Positions 52,331 to 61,649 of a DNA stretch of 64,000 nucleotides are shown here, one piece after another. Origin of the DNA: Mesorhizobium sp. B4-1-4 (GTDB lineage Bacteria > Pseudomonadota > Alphaproteobacteria > Rhizobiales > Rhizobiaceae). The stretch's first letter is position 1. Each line of letters begins with the position of its first letter. A program made the translations under genes and the position numbers. Below the pieces are notes generated by a model. That model was not told the origin of the DNA and searched no databases. It saw nothing but the letters and a program-made list of their open reading frames with translations. The stretch spans positions 434,001 to 498,000 of the forward strand of contig NZ_CP083950.1 in assembly GCF_006439395.2 (NCBI RefSeq), written 5' to 3'.

Positions 52331-54079
52331 TTGGGCATGGGTTCGCATCTGCGTTGGCTGGAATCGAACGTGTCAGGCACCCCGTTAGCTCATGTGGCTT
52401 CCCTATTGGTGCTGGCAGTATCAATAATATTCGAAGTAACAAGTACGGTATATGTTGGCCAGGACACGGCGTTTATGGCGTCTATTCCTGCTATTATTGT
52501 CGTTGTATACCTCGAAGGCCGTTTGGCTGGCATCGTTGCGACGCTTCTTATGGCCGCCCTCGGCTTGTGGGTACGACGCGTCCTGAACGCTCAACTCTCT
52601 GCCGAAGATTGGACCCGCGCCATCTTCCTTGTGGTCTCGGGCGGCCTGATAGCGCTTGTGTTCCACCGCCTGCGACAGGATTTGCGTGGGGCGCTTGAGG
52701 TTGCGGAGGCGAGGCTTGCCGCCATCGATGCGGCCGAGAGCCGTTATCGCTTGGCTTTCGAACGTGCCGCCTTGGGTTTTGCAAACACCAATCGACGCGG
52801 CGAACTGCTGCAATCGAACAGACGCCTCTGTGAGATGACAGGCTACGCGGAACGGGAACTTGCCCAGCAACCGCTCGAGGCACTTGTTCTTCCCGACGAT
52901 CGAGATGCCGTGCGGGAGTTGTTGAGAGACGTGGACAGTGGCGCCGCATCGTCCGCCGCGGACATCCGCCTGCTGAGAAAGGACGGCAAGATATTCTGGG
53001 CGCGTCTGGCCGTGTCTTCATCGCGGCCTGATGAGGTCTCCACCGAGAGCGTGTTCGTGGTGGTTGACGACATTTCGGAGCGACGAGCGGCTCGCGAGGC
53101 GCTCCGGGCTCAGAAGGAGTGGCTTGATCTCGCTTTGTCTGCCGGACGCCTGGGAACATGGCAAATCGACCTCAAGGAGGGGACAGTCGCAGGCTCCGAC
53201 AAGTTCTGGGACATTCTCGGTCTGCCGCCAACGCCCGTCCGCCGCTTGGAAGAGCTCTCGGCCGTGATTCATCCGGCCGATTGGCCGAAGCTGGCGGCTT
53301 CGACCAAACCCTCTTCGGCGGTGAACTACGACGTCGAGGTCCGTGTCCGGCGGACGGACGGTCATGTGCGCTGGATCGCTCTGCGCGGACGCCAGGAAAG
53401 ACACGGCGATCGCCAGTTGCGCATCGGTGTGGCTGCCGATCTCACCGAGCGCCGACAAACCACGCTTCTGCGCGCGGCCGTAAAGAAACGCGAGCGCATC
53501 ATGCGCGAAGAACGCCATCGGTTCAGCAACCTGTTCCCAGTGATCACAGCACTGGTGAAGATGATCAATGTTCCCGAGAACGACGTTGCCAAATACAAGG
53601 AGATGCTGGTCGATCGGATCAAAACGCTGGAAGCGACGCATCTGCTCCTGTCAGGTCATAGCAGTATTTCAGGGATGCTCCACGATCTCGTGGAGCAGGA
53701 ATTGCGACCCTTCAAGGAGACCCGTGACATAACGATCAGCGGCCCCTCCATTGTCGTGCCAGTTGGCGCCGCCGAGAGCTTGGCAATGGTTCTTCACGAA
53801 CTGACGACCAATTCGGTGAAATACGGCGCGCTGGGTAATCCGCAAGGCAAGGTCGACGTAAAGTGGGAGTTCGCATCCGACGGCGCAGGTGATGATGTCG
53901 TCCTAGACTGGGTGGAATCAGGACACCGCAACAATTCAGGCGTCGTGCGCCACGGTTTCGGCTCCATGATCATCGGCGTGGACGGCGCGCCGCTCGTCGG
54001 TCATTCCCCGAAACTGGAAATATCGGAGCACGGACTGCGATATTCGTTACGGCTGTCACGAAAGGAAATCGAACTGTAG
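52331..54079 (+). CDS. HWE-type sensor histidine kinase with membrane anchor and two PAS domains
   Basis: A 582-residue sensor kinase. Three hydrophobic segments occupy about residues 18-110 (MASIPAIIVVVYLEGRLAGI), followed by two PAS domains (about 138-255 and 262-375). The transmitter then has the histidine in EERHRFSNLFPVITALVKM, the N-box MVLHELTTNSVKYGAL and the WVE tryptophan-glutamate pair that names the HWE family, which is frequent in rhizobia. A TTG at 52331 lies eight bases after GGAAGG and fits better than the ATG two codons later. A NarL-type response regulator is convergent with it and a plausible partner. Confidence 0.85.
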   Translation: MGMGSHLRWLESNVSGTPLAHVASLLVLAVSIIFEVTSTVYVGQDTAFMASIPAIIVVVYLEGRLAGIVATLLMAALGLWVRRVLNAQLSAEDWTRAIFLVVSGGLIALVFHRLRQDLRGALEVAEARLAAIDAAESRYRLAFERAALGFANTNRRGELLQSNRRLCEMTGYAERELAQQPLEALVLPDDRDAVRELLRDVDSGAASSAADIRLLRKDGKIFWARLAVSSSRPDEVSTESVFVVVDDISERRAAREALRAQKEWLDLALSAGRLGTWQIDLKEGTVAGSDKFWDILGLPPTPVRRLEELSAVIHPADWPKLAASTKPSSAVNYDVEVRVRRTDGHVRWIALRGRQERHGDRQLRIGVAADLTERRQTTLLRAAVKKRERIMREERHRFSNLFPVITALVKMINVPENDVAKYKEMLVDRIKTLEATHLLLSGHSSISGMLHDLVEQELRPFKETRDITISGPSIVVPVGAAESLAMVLHELTTNSVKYGALGNPQGKVDVKWEFASDGAGDDVVLDWVESGHRNNSGVVRHGFGSMIIGVDGAPLVGHSPKLEISEHGLRYSLRLSRKEIEL

Positions 54080-54174
54080 AATGTGTCGTCCGTGAAACGG
54101 TCTCGTGGCGCTTTAGGTTTTCATCCTTGGGATGTCCCGTTCCCAACGCAGTTGCCCGCCATGGGCGACAGGCA

Positions 54175-54852
54175 TCAGGTCACATCTTTCGATAGCCAGG
54201 TTTGCAGCAAAACCGCTGCTTCAGTCCGGTTCCGCACCCCAAGCTCGCGCAGAATGGCAGCTGCATGGATTTTCGTTGTCGCTTCGGCAATATCCAGATT
54301 GCGGGCGATCTCCTTGTTCGAATACCCTTCCGCCATCAGCTTGAGGACGTCCTTCTGCCTCGATGTCAGTCTAGCGAGGTTGCCTGAGTTCACGCGCTGA
54401 CGGGTCGGATTTTTCGCGGAGGACTGCGGGGCGTAGGATCTCTGTCCGGCCGACGTCCGGGACAAGAGCGCCGGCACGTAGATCCGTCCCGACAGGATCT
54501 CGTTGACGGCCATCACAACTTCTTCATCCCTCTGAGATTTGACGATGTAACCGTGAAGTCCGATCGAAAGAGCGGTCAATATCTCAGAGCGCGAATCGTC
54601 CCCCGAAACGATCGCGAAGCGTGTATCAGGATAGGCGGACAGAACGTCGCCAAGAACTTCCTGATGAAACAGTCCGGGCATATTTAAATCGAGGATCGCA
54701 AGATCGATGGATGCCTGCTCCTCGAGAAGACTGACCACGGCGTCGAAACACGCAGCCTCGAAAATTTCGGCACTTGGAATTCCAGCCGTGAGTGCCAGCC
54801 GAAGGCCGCGCCGATACAAGCCGTGATCGTCGGCGATGACGATCCGATACAT
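54175..54852 (-). CDS. NarL/LuxR-family response regulator
   Basis: Two-domain response regulator of 225 residues. The receiver domain has the acidic pair in IVIADDHGLYRRGLRLAL, the phospho-acceptor aspartate in DLAILDLNMPG and the conserved lysine in GYIVKSQRDEEVV. The output domain is LTSRQKDVLKLMAEGYSNKE with the recognition helix EATTKIHAAAILRELGV. The ATG at 54852 is chosen because residues before it are not receiver-like. It is convergent with the HWE kinase and faces the amino-sugar/exopolysaccharide operon, so it may regulate that operon. Confidence 0.9.
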   Translation of the reverse strand: MYRIVIADDHGLYRRGLRLALTAGIPSAEIFEAACFDAVVSLLEEQASIDLAILDLNMPGLFHQEVLGDVLSAYPDTRFAIVSGDDSRSEILTALSIGLHGYIVKSQRDEEVVMAVNEILSGRIYVPALLSRTSAGQRSYAPQSSAKNPTRQRVNSGNLARLTSRQKDVLKLMAEGYSNKEIARNLDIAEATTKIHAAAILRELGVRNRTEAAVLLQTWLSKDVT

Positions 54853-55414
54853 TGAACTACCCCAACACTTGCTCGGCTCCGACGAGAAAACCCGCTGAAG
54901 CCTCCCATTACTCTGTGATGAACCGAGCCGCGGTGTCCCAAAATCGCAGCCAACCACTGGTCATGACATCACGATGATATCCACGGCGCTCCCATCCGAA
55001 GATATCAAGTATGGCTAATATAGTCCTAAATTGCGAAAAAGCTTCTGTTATTTTTTCTTAACTTTCGCGTGAGGTGCCTGCCTCCCGAACCATACCGGGT
55101 GCCCGGTTCCGATGTCCGGACCAGTGGGCCGTACAGCCTATTGATGCCGGCATAACACATGCGAGCTTCGTTCGTCTCACGGTCAGGTCCTGAACGCTTA
55201 GATCTGCCCTTGACCTCGCGGCTATTTACTACCGGAAACGCGTCGGATCGTTGCCATTCGAATGCACGACGACAGCCACCCCGGCGGTCACATACCTTCA
55301 CTCATGATGTTCGGATTGCCGCCGAGGGTCGGATCGGATCTGACCGGGTGCCGGATCCGGATGAACTCGAACACGAATGCCCGGATACGGCCAACTGCAA
55401 ATCAGGAGGATCGG
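54853..55414. other. long leader/promoter region of the second exopolysaccharide operon
   Basis: The 562 bases between the response-regulator start and the nucleotidyltransferase hold no recognisable gene. An AT-rich island at about 55005-55065 contrasts with the GC-rich surroundings and is a good promoter candidate for one or both directions. The transcript leader to the AGGAGG site at 55404 could be more than 300 bases long. Confidence 0.5.
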
Positions 55415-56137
55415 ATGAAAGCGGTGATTCAATGCGGTGGGATGGGTACGCGCCTTCGGCCTTTCACGTCGGTCTTGCCGAAACCCTTGATGCCGATAGG
55501 GGCTCGGCCGGTTCTTGAGTTGCTTCTGAAGTGGCTGCGGCGCAACGGCATAGAAGAGGTTTATATCACGACCGGCTATCTCGGGCACCTGATCCGCAGC
55601 GTCTGCGGCGACGGATCGCAATGGAATCTGAAGATCAGATACACACAGGAAATGGAGCCGCTCGGCACCATCGGGCCTCTCTCCCTGATCAGGGATGAAC
55701 TGAACGATACATTTGTCGTGCTCAACGGCGATGTTCTCACCGATCTAAGCCTCAGCCGGTTTGTCGCCGCGCACCGTTTGCACAAGGATCCGGTTACGAT
55801 CGCCACGGCCTGCCGGCTGATCAAGATGGACTTCGGCGTCATCGACGAGATCGACAATGCCGTTCAGCTCTTTCGGGAAAAGCCGACACTTTCCCATCTC
55901 GTCAGCATGGGGATCTACTGCATGAACCCGGACGTCCTGCGGTTCATTCCTTCGGGCATACCATTCGGGTTCGATGACCTGATGCTCCAGATGATGCAGG
56001 GCGGCACGACCGTGCATGTGTACAAGCACGACGGTCTCTGGCTCGATATCGGTCGCGTTGACGACTTCCAGAATGCACAGGCGATTTCCTGGGAAGAGCA
56101 GTCGACCTCAATCGAGGTCGCCGCCGCGGCCGCATAG
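55415..56137 (+). CDS. Sugar-1-phosphate nucleotidyltransferase
   Basis: Nucleotidyltransferase of 240 residues that should activate a sugar phosphate to an NDP-sugar. The amino-terminal signature GGMGTRLRPFTSVLPKPLMP is complete, followed by FVVLNGDVLTD with the metal-binding aspartate and WLDIGRVDDFQNA near the end. The length corresponds to the short RmlA/GMP-pyrophosphorylase-like form without a left-handed helix domain. The ATG at 55415 has a strong AGGAGG site. The following aminotransferase and the dehydratase at 58038 suggest the product enters amino-deoxysugar synthesis. Confidence 0.87.
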   Translation: MKAVIQCGGMGTRLRPFTSVLPKPLMPIGARPVLELLLKWLRRNGIEEVYITTGYLGHLIRSVCGDGSQWNLKIRYTQEMEPLGTIGPLSLIRDELNDTFVVLNGDVLTDLSLSRFVAAHRLHKDPVTIATACRLIKMDFGVIDEIDNAVQLFREKPTLSHLVSMGIYCMNPDVLRFIPSGIPFGFDDLMLQMMQGGTTVHVYKHDGLWLDIGRVDDFQNAQAISWEEQSTSIEVAAAAA

Positions 56138-56184
56138 AGAATTCAGATGAGGCCGAACCGTAAATAAGAGTTCAGGAGGTCAAG

Positions 56185-57321
56185 ATGCTCTTGGTGAGCG
56201 CCCCGATCCTAGGCGTGCCGGAGAAGGCAGCTCTATCAAAAGTGATTGATAGCGGCTGGCTTACAATGGGAGAGCGGGTAAGAGCTTTCGAACGGGCCTT
56301 TGCCGACATGCATGGCGCGCAGGATTGCGTTGCGGTCGGTTCCTGTACCGCGGCGCTTCATCTCATCCTGCATGCATTGGGAATTGGCCCGGGCGACGAG
56401 GTGCTGGTGCCGTCGCTGACCTTTGTGGCGACCGCCAATGCGGTGCTGTATGTCGGGGCGACGCCGGTCTTTGTCGATATCGAGTCGGTCGACGTGCCGT
56501 TGATGTCGATTGCGGAAGCCGAAGCGCGGTGCACGCCACGCACAAAGGCGGTCATTCTTGTTCACTTCGCGGGCTATCTCGCCAATCGGGAACAATGGCA
56601 ACGATTCGCCCGTGCCCGAGGGCTGCATATCATCGAGGATGCCGCGCATGCTCCCGGCTTGAGGTCGGTGGGGACATTCGGCGCCGCTGCTGCCTTCAGT
56701 TTCTATGGCAACAAGAACATGACGACGGCGGAAGGGGGAGCCGTGATTGCCCGCGACCCCGATCTGCTCGACCGGGTTCGCCAGGCCCGCGGGCATGGGA
56801 TGACCACAGGGACGCATCAGCGGCTGAACAGTCGCACCCCGCAATATGATGTCACCATGCTTGGCTTCAACTACCGCATGGATGAGCTGCGCGCGGCGAT
56901 TGGACTGGTTCAACTCGAGAATCTGCAGGAGTGGAACGAAATCAGGCGTATCCTGGCCGTCCTGTACCAGCGCCTCATCGCAGAACGTTGCCCTGCGGTG
57001 ACAATTCCCTTCAGCGAACCCCGGACGTCGGCTTACCACATCATGCCGATCCTTTTGCCGCGCTATGCGAGGCGGCAGGACATTATCGATGAACTGCGGA
57101 CTCAGGGCATACAGACCACGATTCATTATCCACCGGTGCACCAGATGACATTCTATCGTGAGCGTTATCCCGGCACCAATCTGCCGCGGACAGAGGATTT
57201 TGCTCAGCGAGAGCTGACAATTCCACTGCACCCCCAGATCACTTCGCCTGTCGCCGAGGCGGTTGTGGCCGCGCTCGCAGCCGCGCTCAACAGCGGCGCT
57301 CAAACAGGAACTGCGGCATGA
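56185..57321 (+). CDS. DegT/DnrJ/EryC1/StrS sugar aminotransferase
   Basis: PLP-dependent aminotransferase of 378 residues acting on keto-sugars. Motifs: VGSCTAALHLILHALGIGPG, VPSLTFVATANAV, HIIEDAAHAPG, and the PLP lysine in FSFYGNKNMTTAEGG. FNYRMDELRAAIGLVQLE and HYPPVHQMTFY are standard for the family. The start follows a CAGGAGGT site. With the dehydratase at 58038 it would make a 4-amino-4,6-dideoxyhexose, such as a LegC-like or perosamine-type sugar. The stop overlaps the sugar transferase start by ATGA. Confidence 0.9.
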   Translation: MLLVSAPILGVPEKAALSKVIDSGWLTMGERVRAFERAFADMHGAQDCVAVGSCTAALHLILHALGIGPGDEVLVPSLTFVATANAVLYVGATPVFVDIESVDVPLMSIAEAEARCTPRTKAVILVHFAGYLANREQWQRFARARGLHIIEDAAHAPGLRSVGTFGAAAAFSFYGNKNMTTAEGGAVIARDPDLLDRVRQARGHGMTTGTHQRLNSRTPQYDVTMLGFNYRMDELRAAIGLVQLENLQEWNEIRRILAVLYQRLIAERCPAVTIPFSEPRTSAYHIMPILLPRYARRQDIIDELRTQGIQTTIHYPPVHQMTFYRERYPGTNLPRTEDFAQRELTIPLHPQITSPVAEAVVAALAAALNSGAQTGTAA

Positions 57322-57992
57322 ATGCGACGGACCTTTCCTTTCACCGGCGTCTCGTCTCAAACCGCACGCATGGCTTCGCGAGACGTGCCATCGATCTTGC
57401 CGTCGCAGGCGCCGCAATTGTCATTTTGGCACCGCTGATGCTGCTGATTGCCGTAGCGCTTCTGCTCGAAGGCGGCCGCTCCGTCTTGTTCGTACAGACC
57501 CGCATGGGCGTGGGTGGCCAACCCTTCCGTATGTACAAATTCCGCAAGTTTGGCGTGGACTGCAGCCCCCATGGGTTCGCGCTGACCGTCGTGGGCGACA
57601 GCCGCATGACGACGGTGGGCCGGTTCCTCGCCGCGACAAAGTTCGACGAGTTGCCACAGCTGTGGAATGTCCTCAAAGGCGAGATGGCGATCGTCGGGCC
57701 GCGACCCGAGAGCCTGGCGTTCGCCGATTGTTTCCGAGGTGGCCTGGAGGCCGTCCTGCAATACAAGCCTGGCCTGCTGGGCCCGACCCAGGTTCTTTTC
57801 CGGCACGAGGCGCATTTCTTTCCACAATCCGTGGATCCGATCCTGTTCTACCGGGAGGTTATGTTTCCCGCCAAGGCCAAACTCGACCTTTCCTACTATC
57901 CGCAGCGCACCATCGTCTCCGACATCGTCTGGATGCTGCGCGGCTTTCTGGCTGTTGTCGGCTGGGTTCCATCACCGCCGATCGACGTATGA
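57318..57992 (+). CDS. Undecaprenyl-phosphate sugar transferase (initiating)
   Basis: Bacterial sugar transferase of 224 residues that starts polymer assembly by linking the first sugar phosphate to the lipid carrier. It has one amino-terminal membrane segment (LAVAGAAIVILAPLMLLIAV) and the catalytic-core motifs FVQTRMGVGG, MYKFRKF, TKFDELPQLWNVLKGEMAIV and GPRPES. The family usually shows KFRSM at the site that reads KFRKF here. Length fits the small WbaP/PglC catalytic type. It begins within the aminotransferase stop. Confidence 0.9.
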   Translation: MNATDLSFHRRLVSNRTHGFARRAIDLAVAGAAIVILAPLMLLIAVALLLEGGRSVLFVQTRMGVGGQPFRMYKFRKFGVDCSPHGFALTVVGDSRMTTVGRFLAATKFDELPQLWNVLKGEMAIVGPRPESLAFADCFRGGLEAVLQYKPGLLGPTQVLFRHEAHFFPQSVDPILFYREVMFPAKAKLDLSYYPQRTIVSDIVWMLRGFLAVVGWVPSPPIDV

Positions 57993-58037
57993 AACCCAAA
58001 TGGGAAGCCCCCCAGTCAGCCAAGGGAATGCGCGGTC

Positions 58038-59042
58038 ATGAGTTACAACGGCAAGAAAGTTCTGGTGACGGGCGCGGATGGGTTTATCGGCTCGCATCTC
58101 ACCGAAGCGCTCGTTCGCAACGGGGCGGATGTCACGGCTCTGGCGCTCTACAATTCCTTCGACAGCCACGGGTGGCTGGACGATTTGCCGGACAACATTC
58201 GGAGCCGGCTGAATCTTGTCCGCGGTGATGTCCGCGACTGCGCGTTCCTGAACCGGATCATGCGTGGTCAGGCCGTTGTGTTTCATCTGGCTGCCCTTAT
58301 CGCGATTCCATACTCCTATGCGGCTGCCCAGTCCTATGTGGAAACCAACATCCTGGGCACGGTGAACGTCCTCGAAGCGGCGCGCCAGTGGGAGACGGAG
58401 CGAGTGGTGCATACCTCCACGAGCGAGGTCTATGGAACCGCCCTGACCATGCCTATCCGTGAGACTCATCCACTACAGGGACAGTCGCCATATTCGGCCT
58501 CCAAGATCGGTGCCGACATGATGGCGGAATCCTACGCCAGGTCGTTTGACCTCCCGGTCGTGATCATGCGGCCGTTCAACACATATGGTCCTCGTCAGAG
58601 TGAGCGCGCCATCGTGCCGACCATCATCCGGCAGGCCCTCGATCCGAACTGCCCGGCGATCATGGTCGGCGACACAAGCCCGATCCGCGACCTGACCTTT
58701 GTCGAGGACACCGCGGCGGCGTTCCTGACCGCGGGCCTGGCCGGGCTTGAATTCGGCCACGCCTACAATGCCGGCAGCCAACGCGCCGTGACCATCTCCG
58801 ACGTGTTGGATCTTGTCCTCGAGTTGAGCGGTTCCAAAAAACCGGTCCATCGCGACGAAAGCCGTCTGCGGCCGCAAAATTCGGAGGTTCGCGCCTTGCT
58901 CGCGGATTCCTCGCGCTTTGAGAGTGAGGCTGGATGGCGGGCGCAGACCAGCCTGCGCGACGGGTTGCAGCGAACGATCGCATGGTGGCGGGCGCGCCTT
59001 AGCGAAGGCCGGGTACGGCGCGAAAAGGGTTATATGACATGA
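58038..59042 (+). CDS. NAD-dependent NDP-sugar 4,6-dehydratase, LegB-like
   Basis: Extended short-chain dehydrogenase of 334 residues. The NAD loop is VTGADGFIGSHLTEAL. HLAALIAIPYSYAAAQSYVE, HTSTSEVYGTA, QGQSPYSASKIGAD and RPFNTYGPRQSERA match the LegB-type dehydratases of legionaminic/bacillosamine-type sugar pathways. The catalytic Tyr and Lys lie in the YSASK motif. Together with the nucleotidyltransferase and the DegT aminotransferase it supplies an NDP-4-amino-4,6-dideoxy sugar. The exact stereochemistry and nucleotide are unknown. It overlaps the next gene by ATGA. Confidence 0.87.
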   Translation: MSYNGKKVLVTGADGFIGSHLTEALVRNGADVTALALYNSFDSHGWLDDLPDNIRSRLNLVRGDVRDCAFLNRIMRGQAVVFHLAALIAIPYSYAAAQSYVETNILGTVNVLEAARQWETERVVHTSTSEVYGTALTMPIRETHPLQGQSPYSASKIGADMMAESYARSFDLPVVIMRPFNTYGPRQSERAIVPTIIRQALDPNCPAIMVGDTSPIRDLTFVEDTAAAFLTAGLAGLEFGHAYNAGSQRAVTISDVLDLVLELSGSKKPVHRDESRLRPQNSEVRALLADSSRFESEAGWRAQTSLRDGLQRTIAWWRARLSEGRVRREKGYMT

Positions 59043-60316
59043 TCCTGCTCCGCCGGCATGTTTTGGCGCTGTTGCTGATCGCCGGTGCCGTATTCCTCGA
59101 TATCTATACGGCCGGCGGACGGGCAAGCAGCGTATCGGAGCAGTCGGCCGCACCGGCGGCGAAGAACCTGCCTGACTATCTGCGCGAAACAAAGGATGCG
59201 GTGTTCGGCACCGCGATCGTGCGGATCACCAGACCCGGAATCCTCGGCCACGGGATTGTATGCGGCAAGAAATACTGCACCCACCGTTATTCAAGCGCCC
59301 AGGCCTGGAACGCGGACCAGAGTCTTCTCCTTATCGTCAACGGTTGTGGTGCCATGTGCTTTCTCGATGGGCATACCTACGTTCCATTGTTCCGCCGCGA
59401 CCGCTCGACCGAATGCGAATGGCATCCCAAGGATCCCAACCTGATGATTTGCGTTGGTGGCCGGCGGATTTCCACCTGGGCGCCACGCACCAATCACGAG
59501 GATATCGTGTTCGTCTCGGCAGCCTATCGCAATCTGCAGTTCGGGCCCTACAAGGGCAATCCGAGCCGAGACGGCAACCGCATCGCGGTGCGTGCAACGC
59601 GTAATGACGGCAAAGCGGTGGTCTTTGGCTATGACCTCAAGCTGCGGCAGAAATTCCCGGATATCGATCTTGCGCAACTTCCGGGGGCCACCAACGCCTG
59701 CTCGATCTCCCCGCTCGGGATCAACATTCTGTGTTCCCAGGAATTGCCGGACGGCAACGAACCGAGCTTCATCTTTTCGATCGATGGCGTCTTGCGCCAG
59801 AAGTGGACAGAGCATCACCGGCCCGGTCACGGCGACATGACGGTCGATGCCGACGGCGCCGAAATCTATGTCGGGATCAGCAAATCGGACCCCGACAAGT
59901 ATCAGGTGATCAAACGCAGGTTGACCGACGGCAAGGTCACCTCGCTGATGAAGTACGGCGAGGCCATGCATGCGTCCCTCAGGTCCCTGGACAGGCCCGG
60001 CTGGGTGTTTCTGAGCTATGGCGGGACATCGGCCGAAGTGTCGAAGCACCAGGATTGGGCGCCCTATGCGCAGCAGGTCATCGCGCTGCGCACGGACGGC
60101 AGCGGAGAGGTCCGCCCTATCGTCAACACGCAGAACGCGCAGTTCGACTACTGGAACGAGACGCATGCCTCGCCATCTCCAGATGGCTCACAGGTGGTCT
60201 GGTCTAGCAATTGGGGCGTGCCTGGCGGCCCGGTGTACGATTTCGTTGCTCGTGTTGAATGGCCTTGGCAGCAGGTGTCGAACCAGAAGGAGATTGTTAC
60301 AAATGGCCTTCACTAA
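59039..60316 (+). CDS. Secreted beta-propeller-like protein of unknown function
   Basis: A 425-residue protein with an amino-terminal signal or anchor (HVLALLLIAGAVFLDIY). The mature part has repeating segments of the TolB/WD40-like form (NPSRDGNRIAVRATRNDGKA, HGDMTVDADGAEIYVGISKS, HASPSPDGSQVVWSSNWGVP), suggesting a propeller in the periplasm. A cysteine-rich stretch near the start (GKKYCTHR, NGCGAMCFLD, ECEWHPKD) may form disulfides. Coupled to the dehydratase upstream and overlapping the export gene downstream, it is probably part of polymer processing or export. I recognise no enzyme motif. Confidence 0.7.
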   Translation: MILLRRHVLALLLIAGAVFLDIYTAGGRASSVSEQSAAPAAKNLPDYLRETKDAVFGTAIVRITRPGILGHGIVCGKKYCTHRYSSAQAWNADQSLLLIVNGCGAMCFLDGHTYVPLFRRDRSTECEWHPKDPNLMICVGGRRISTWAPRTNHEDIVFVSAAYRNLQFGPYKGNPSRDGNRIAVRATRNDGKAVVFGYDLKLRQKFPDIDLAQLPGATNACSISPLGINILCSQELPDGNEPSFIFSIDGVLRQKWTEHHRPGHGDMTVDADGAEIYVGISKSDPDKYQVIKRRLTDGKVTSLMKYGEAMHASLRSLDRPGWVFLSYGGTSAEVSKHQDWAPYAQQVIALRTDGSGEVRPIVNTQNAQFDYWNETHASPSPDGSQVVWSSNWGVPGGPVYDFVARVEWPWQQVSNQKEIVTNGLH

Positions 60317-61562
60317 ACGAACCGTTCTTGCTTCCGTTGCCGTGATGTCCCTGACATCGATGGCCGCCGCGGGCGACGTCGGGCCCTATCAACTGTCACC
60401 TGGCGATACCGTCGAGATAGGGATAGCGCCGATTCCGGAGCGAACGCAGCGCGCCGTGGTCCAGATGGACGGCAATATCGCCCTTCCCGAAGTCGGGATG
60501 GTCATGGTCGCGGGCCTGACGGCGTCTCAATTGCAGACGCGCATGCAGGCGCTGCTGCCGACCAAGATTTTTCATGCGCGCCTGCCCGATGGACGGGAGC
60601 AAATGGTTGTCGTCCAGCCAAGCGACGTCACCGCCGTCATCGCCGACTACCGTCCGATCTACGTGATGGGCGACGTGCTCACACCGGGACAGCAGGCCTA
60701 TCGTCCGCTCATGACCGTACGGCAGGCGCTCGCCGTCTCCGGCGGCTTCAGCCTTTTGCGGTCGCGGGCAGGCCAGACCGGACCCGATCCGGTTGACCTC
60801 AGGCGCGATTACGAAACGCTTTGGGGCGACTACACCAAGGATTATTTTCACGCCGCCCGTATCCGCGCCGAACTTCAGGACCAGGCGGACTTCGACAAGC
60901 AGACCCCACAGGGATCGCCTCTTTCGCCTAGCATCGGAGCCGCGATCGCCCAGGCTGAAGCGGATGCGCTGAAGATTGCGCTGGGCGATTTCCAGCAGGA
61001 GCAGACTTTTCTCGAGAAGGGCGAAAAGGATGCGGCCGATCAGATCGACGTTTTGCAGAAGCGCGAACAGGTCGAGGCCGAGGGTGTGAAGGCGGATCAG
61101 GAAGACCTTGCGCGCGTCACAAAGGTGTTTGAGTCAGGCAACCTGACCAACAACCGGCTCGCGGACGTCCGGCGCGCCTTGCTTCTGTCTTCAAGCGGCG
61201 CACTTCAGACATCGGTGGAGCTCATGAGGGCGCGACGCCAGCAGGAGGACTACGTCAGGCAGCACGAACGCAATGACAATCAGAGGAGGATTGGCTTGCT
61301 GACGGATCTGAAGGACACCAACGCGAGGCTCGCCGACGTCACCGCCAAACTCCACGCCGCCAGCGAAAAGCTGCAACCGAGCGGAGCATCGGCCCAGCCA
61401 TTGCCGATGGCCGGCGAAACGATCCGGGCCCAGGTCACCATCGTGCGCAAGGTCGGCGATGAGTGGCGCAAACTCTCGGCCGACGAGGACACGATCGTGA
61501 TGCCAGGAGATACCGTCGAGGCCAAGTTCAGCAGTGATCTGCAGAGCGCGGCAATCCGGTAG
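60303..61562 (+). CDS. ExoF/Wza-like polysaccharide export protein
   Basis: Periplasmic/outer-membrane export protein of 419 residues. A signal peptide (MAFTKRTVLASVAVMSL, cleavage near AAAG) precedes the export domain PYQLSPGDTVEIGI and an SLBB-like region (PIYVMGDVLTPGQQAYRPLM). It continues with a long helical part of about 200 residues (EKDAADQIDVLQKREQVEAE region), as in rhizobial ExoF. The start overlaps the propeller gene, and no conventional cysteine lipobox is visible. It should form the polymer exit channel with the Wzc-like protein. Confidence 0.87.
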   Translation: MAFTKRTVLASVAVMSLTSMAAAGDVGPYQLSPGDTVEIGIAPIPERTQRAVVQMDGNIALPEVGMVMVAGLTASQLQTRMQALLPTKIFHARLPDGREQMVVVQPSDVTAVIADYRPIYVMGDVLTPGQQAYRPLMTVRQALAVSGGFSLLRSRAGQTGPDPVDLRRDYETLWGDYTKDYFHAARIRAELQDQADFDKQTPQGSPLSPSIGAAIAQAEADALKIALGDFQQEQTFLEKGEKDAADQIDVLQKREQVEAEGVKADQEDLARVTKVFESGNLTNNRLADVRRALLLSSSGALQTSVELMRARRQQEDYVRQHERNDNQRRIGLLTDLKDTNARLADVTAKLHAASEKLQPSGASAQPLPMAGETIRAQVTIVRKVGDEWRKLSADEDTIVMPGDTVEAKFSSDLQSAAIR

Positions 61563-61649
61563 GCGGCCACGATCGTTGGCCGATAGAAACGGGCTTGGGA
61601 AACTCACTGTTCGATCAGGCAGTCGAACAGAACCGAACGGGAGATCCTG

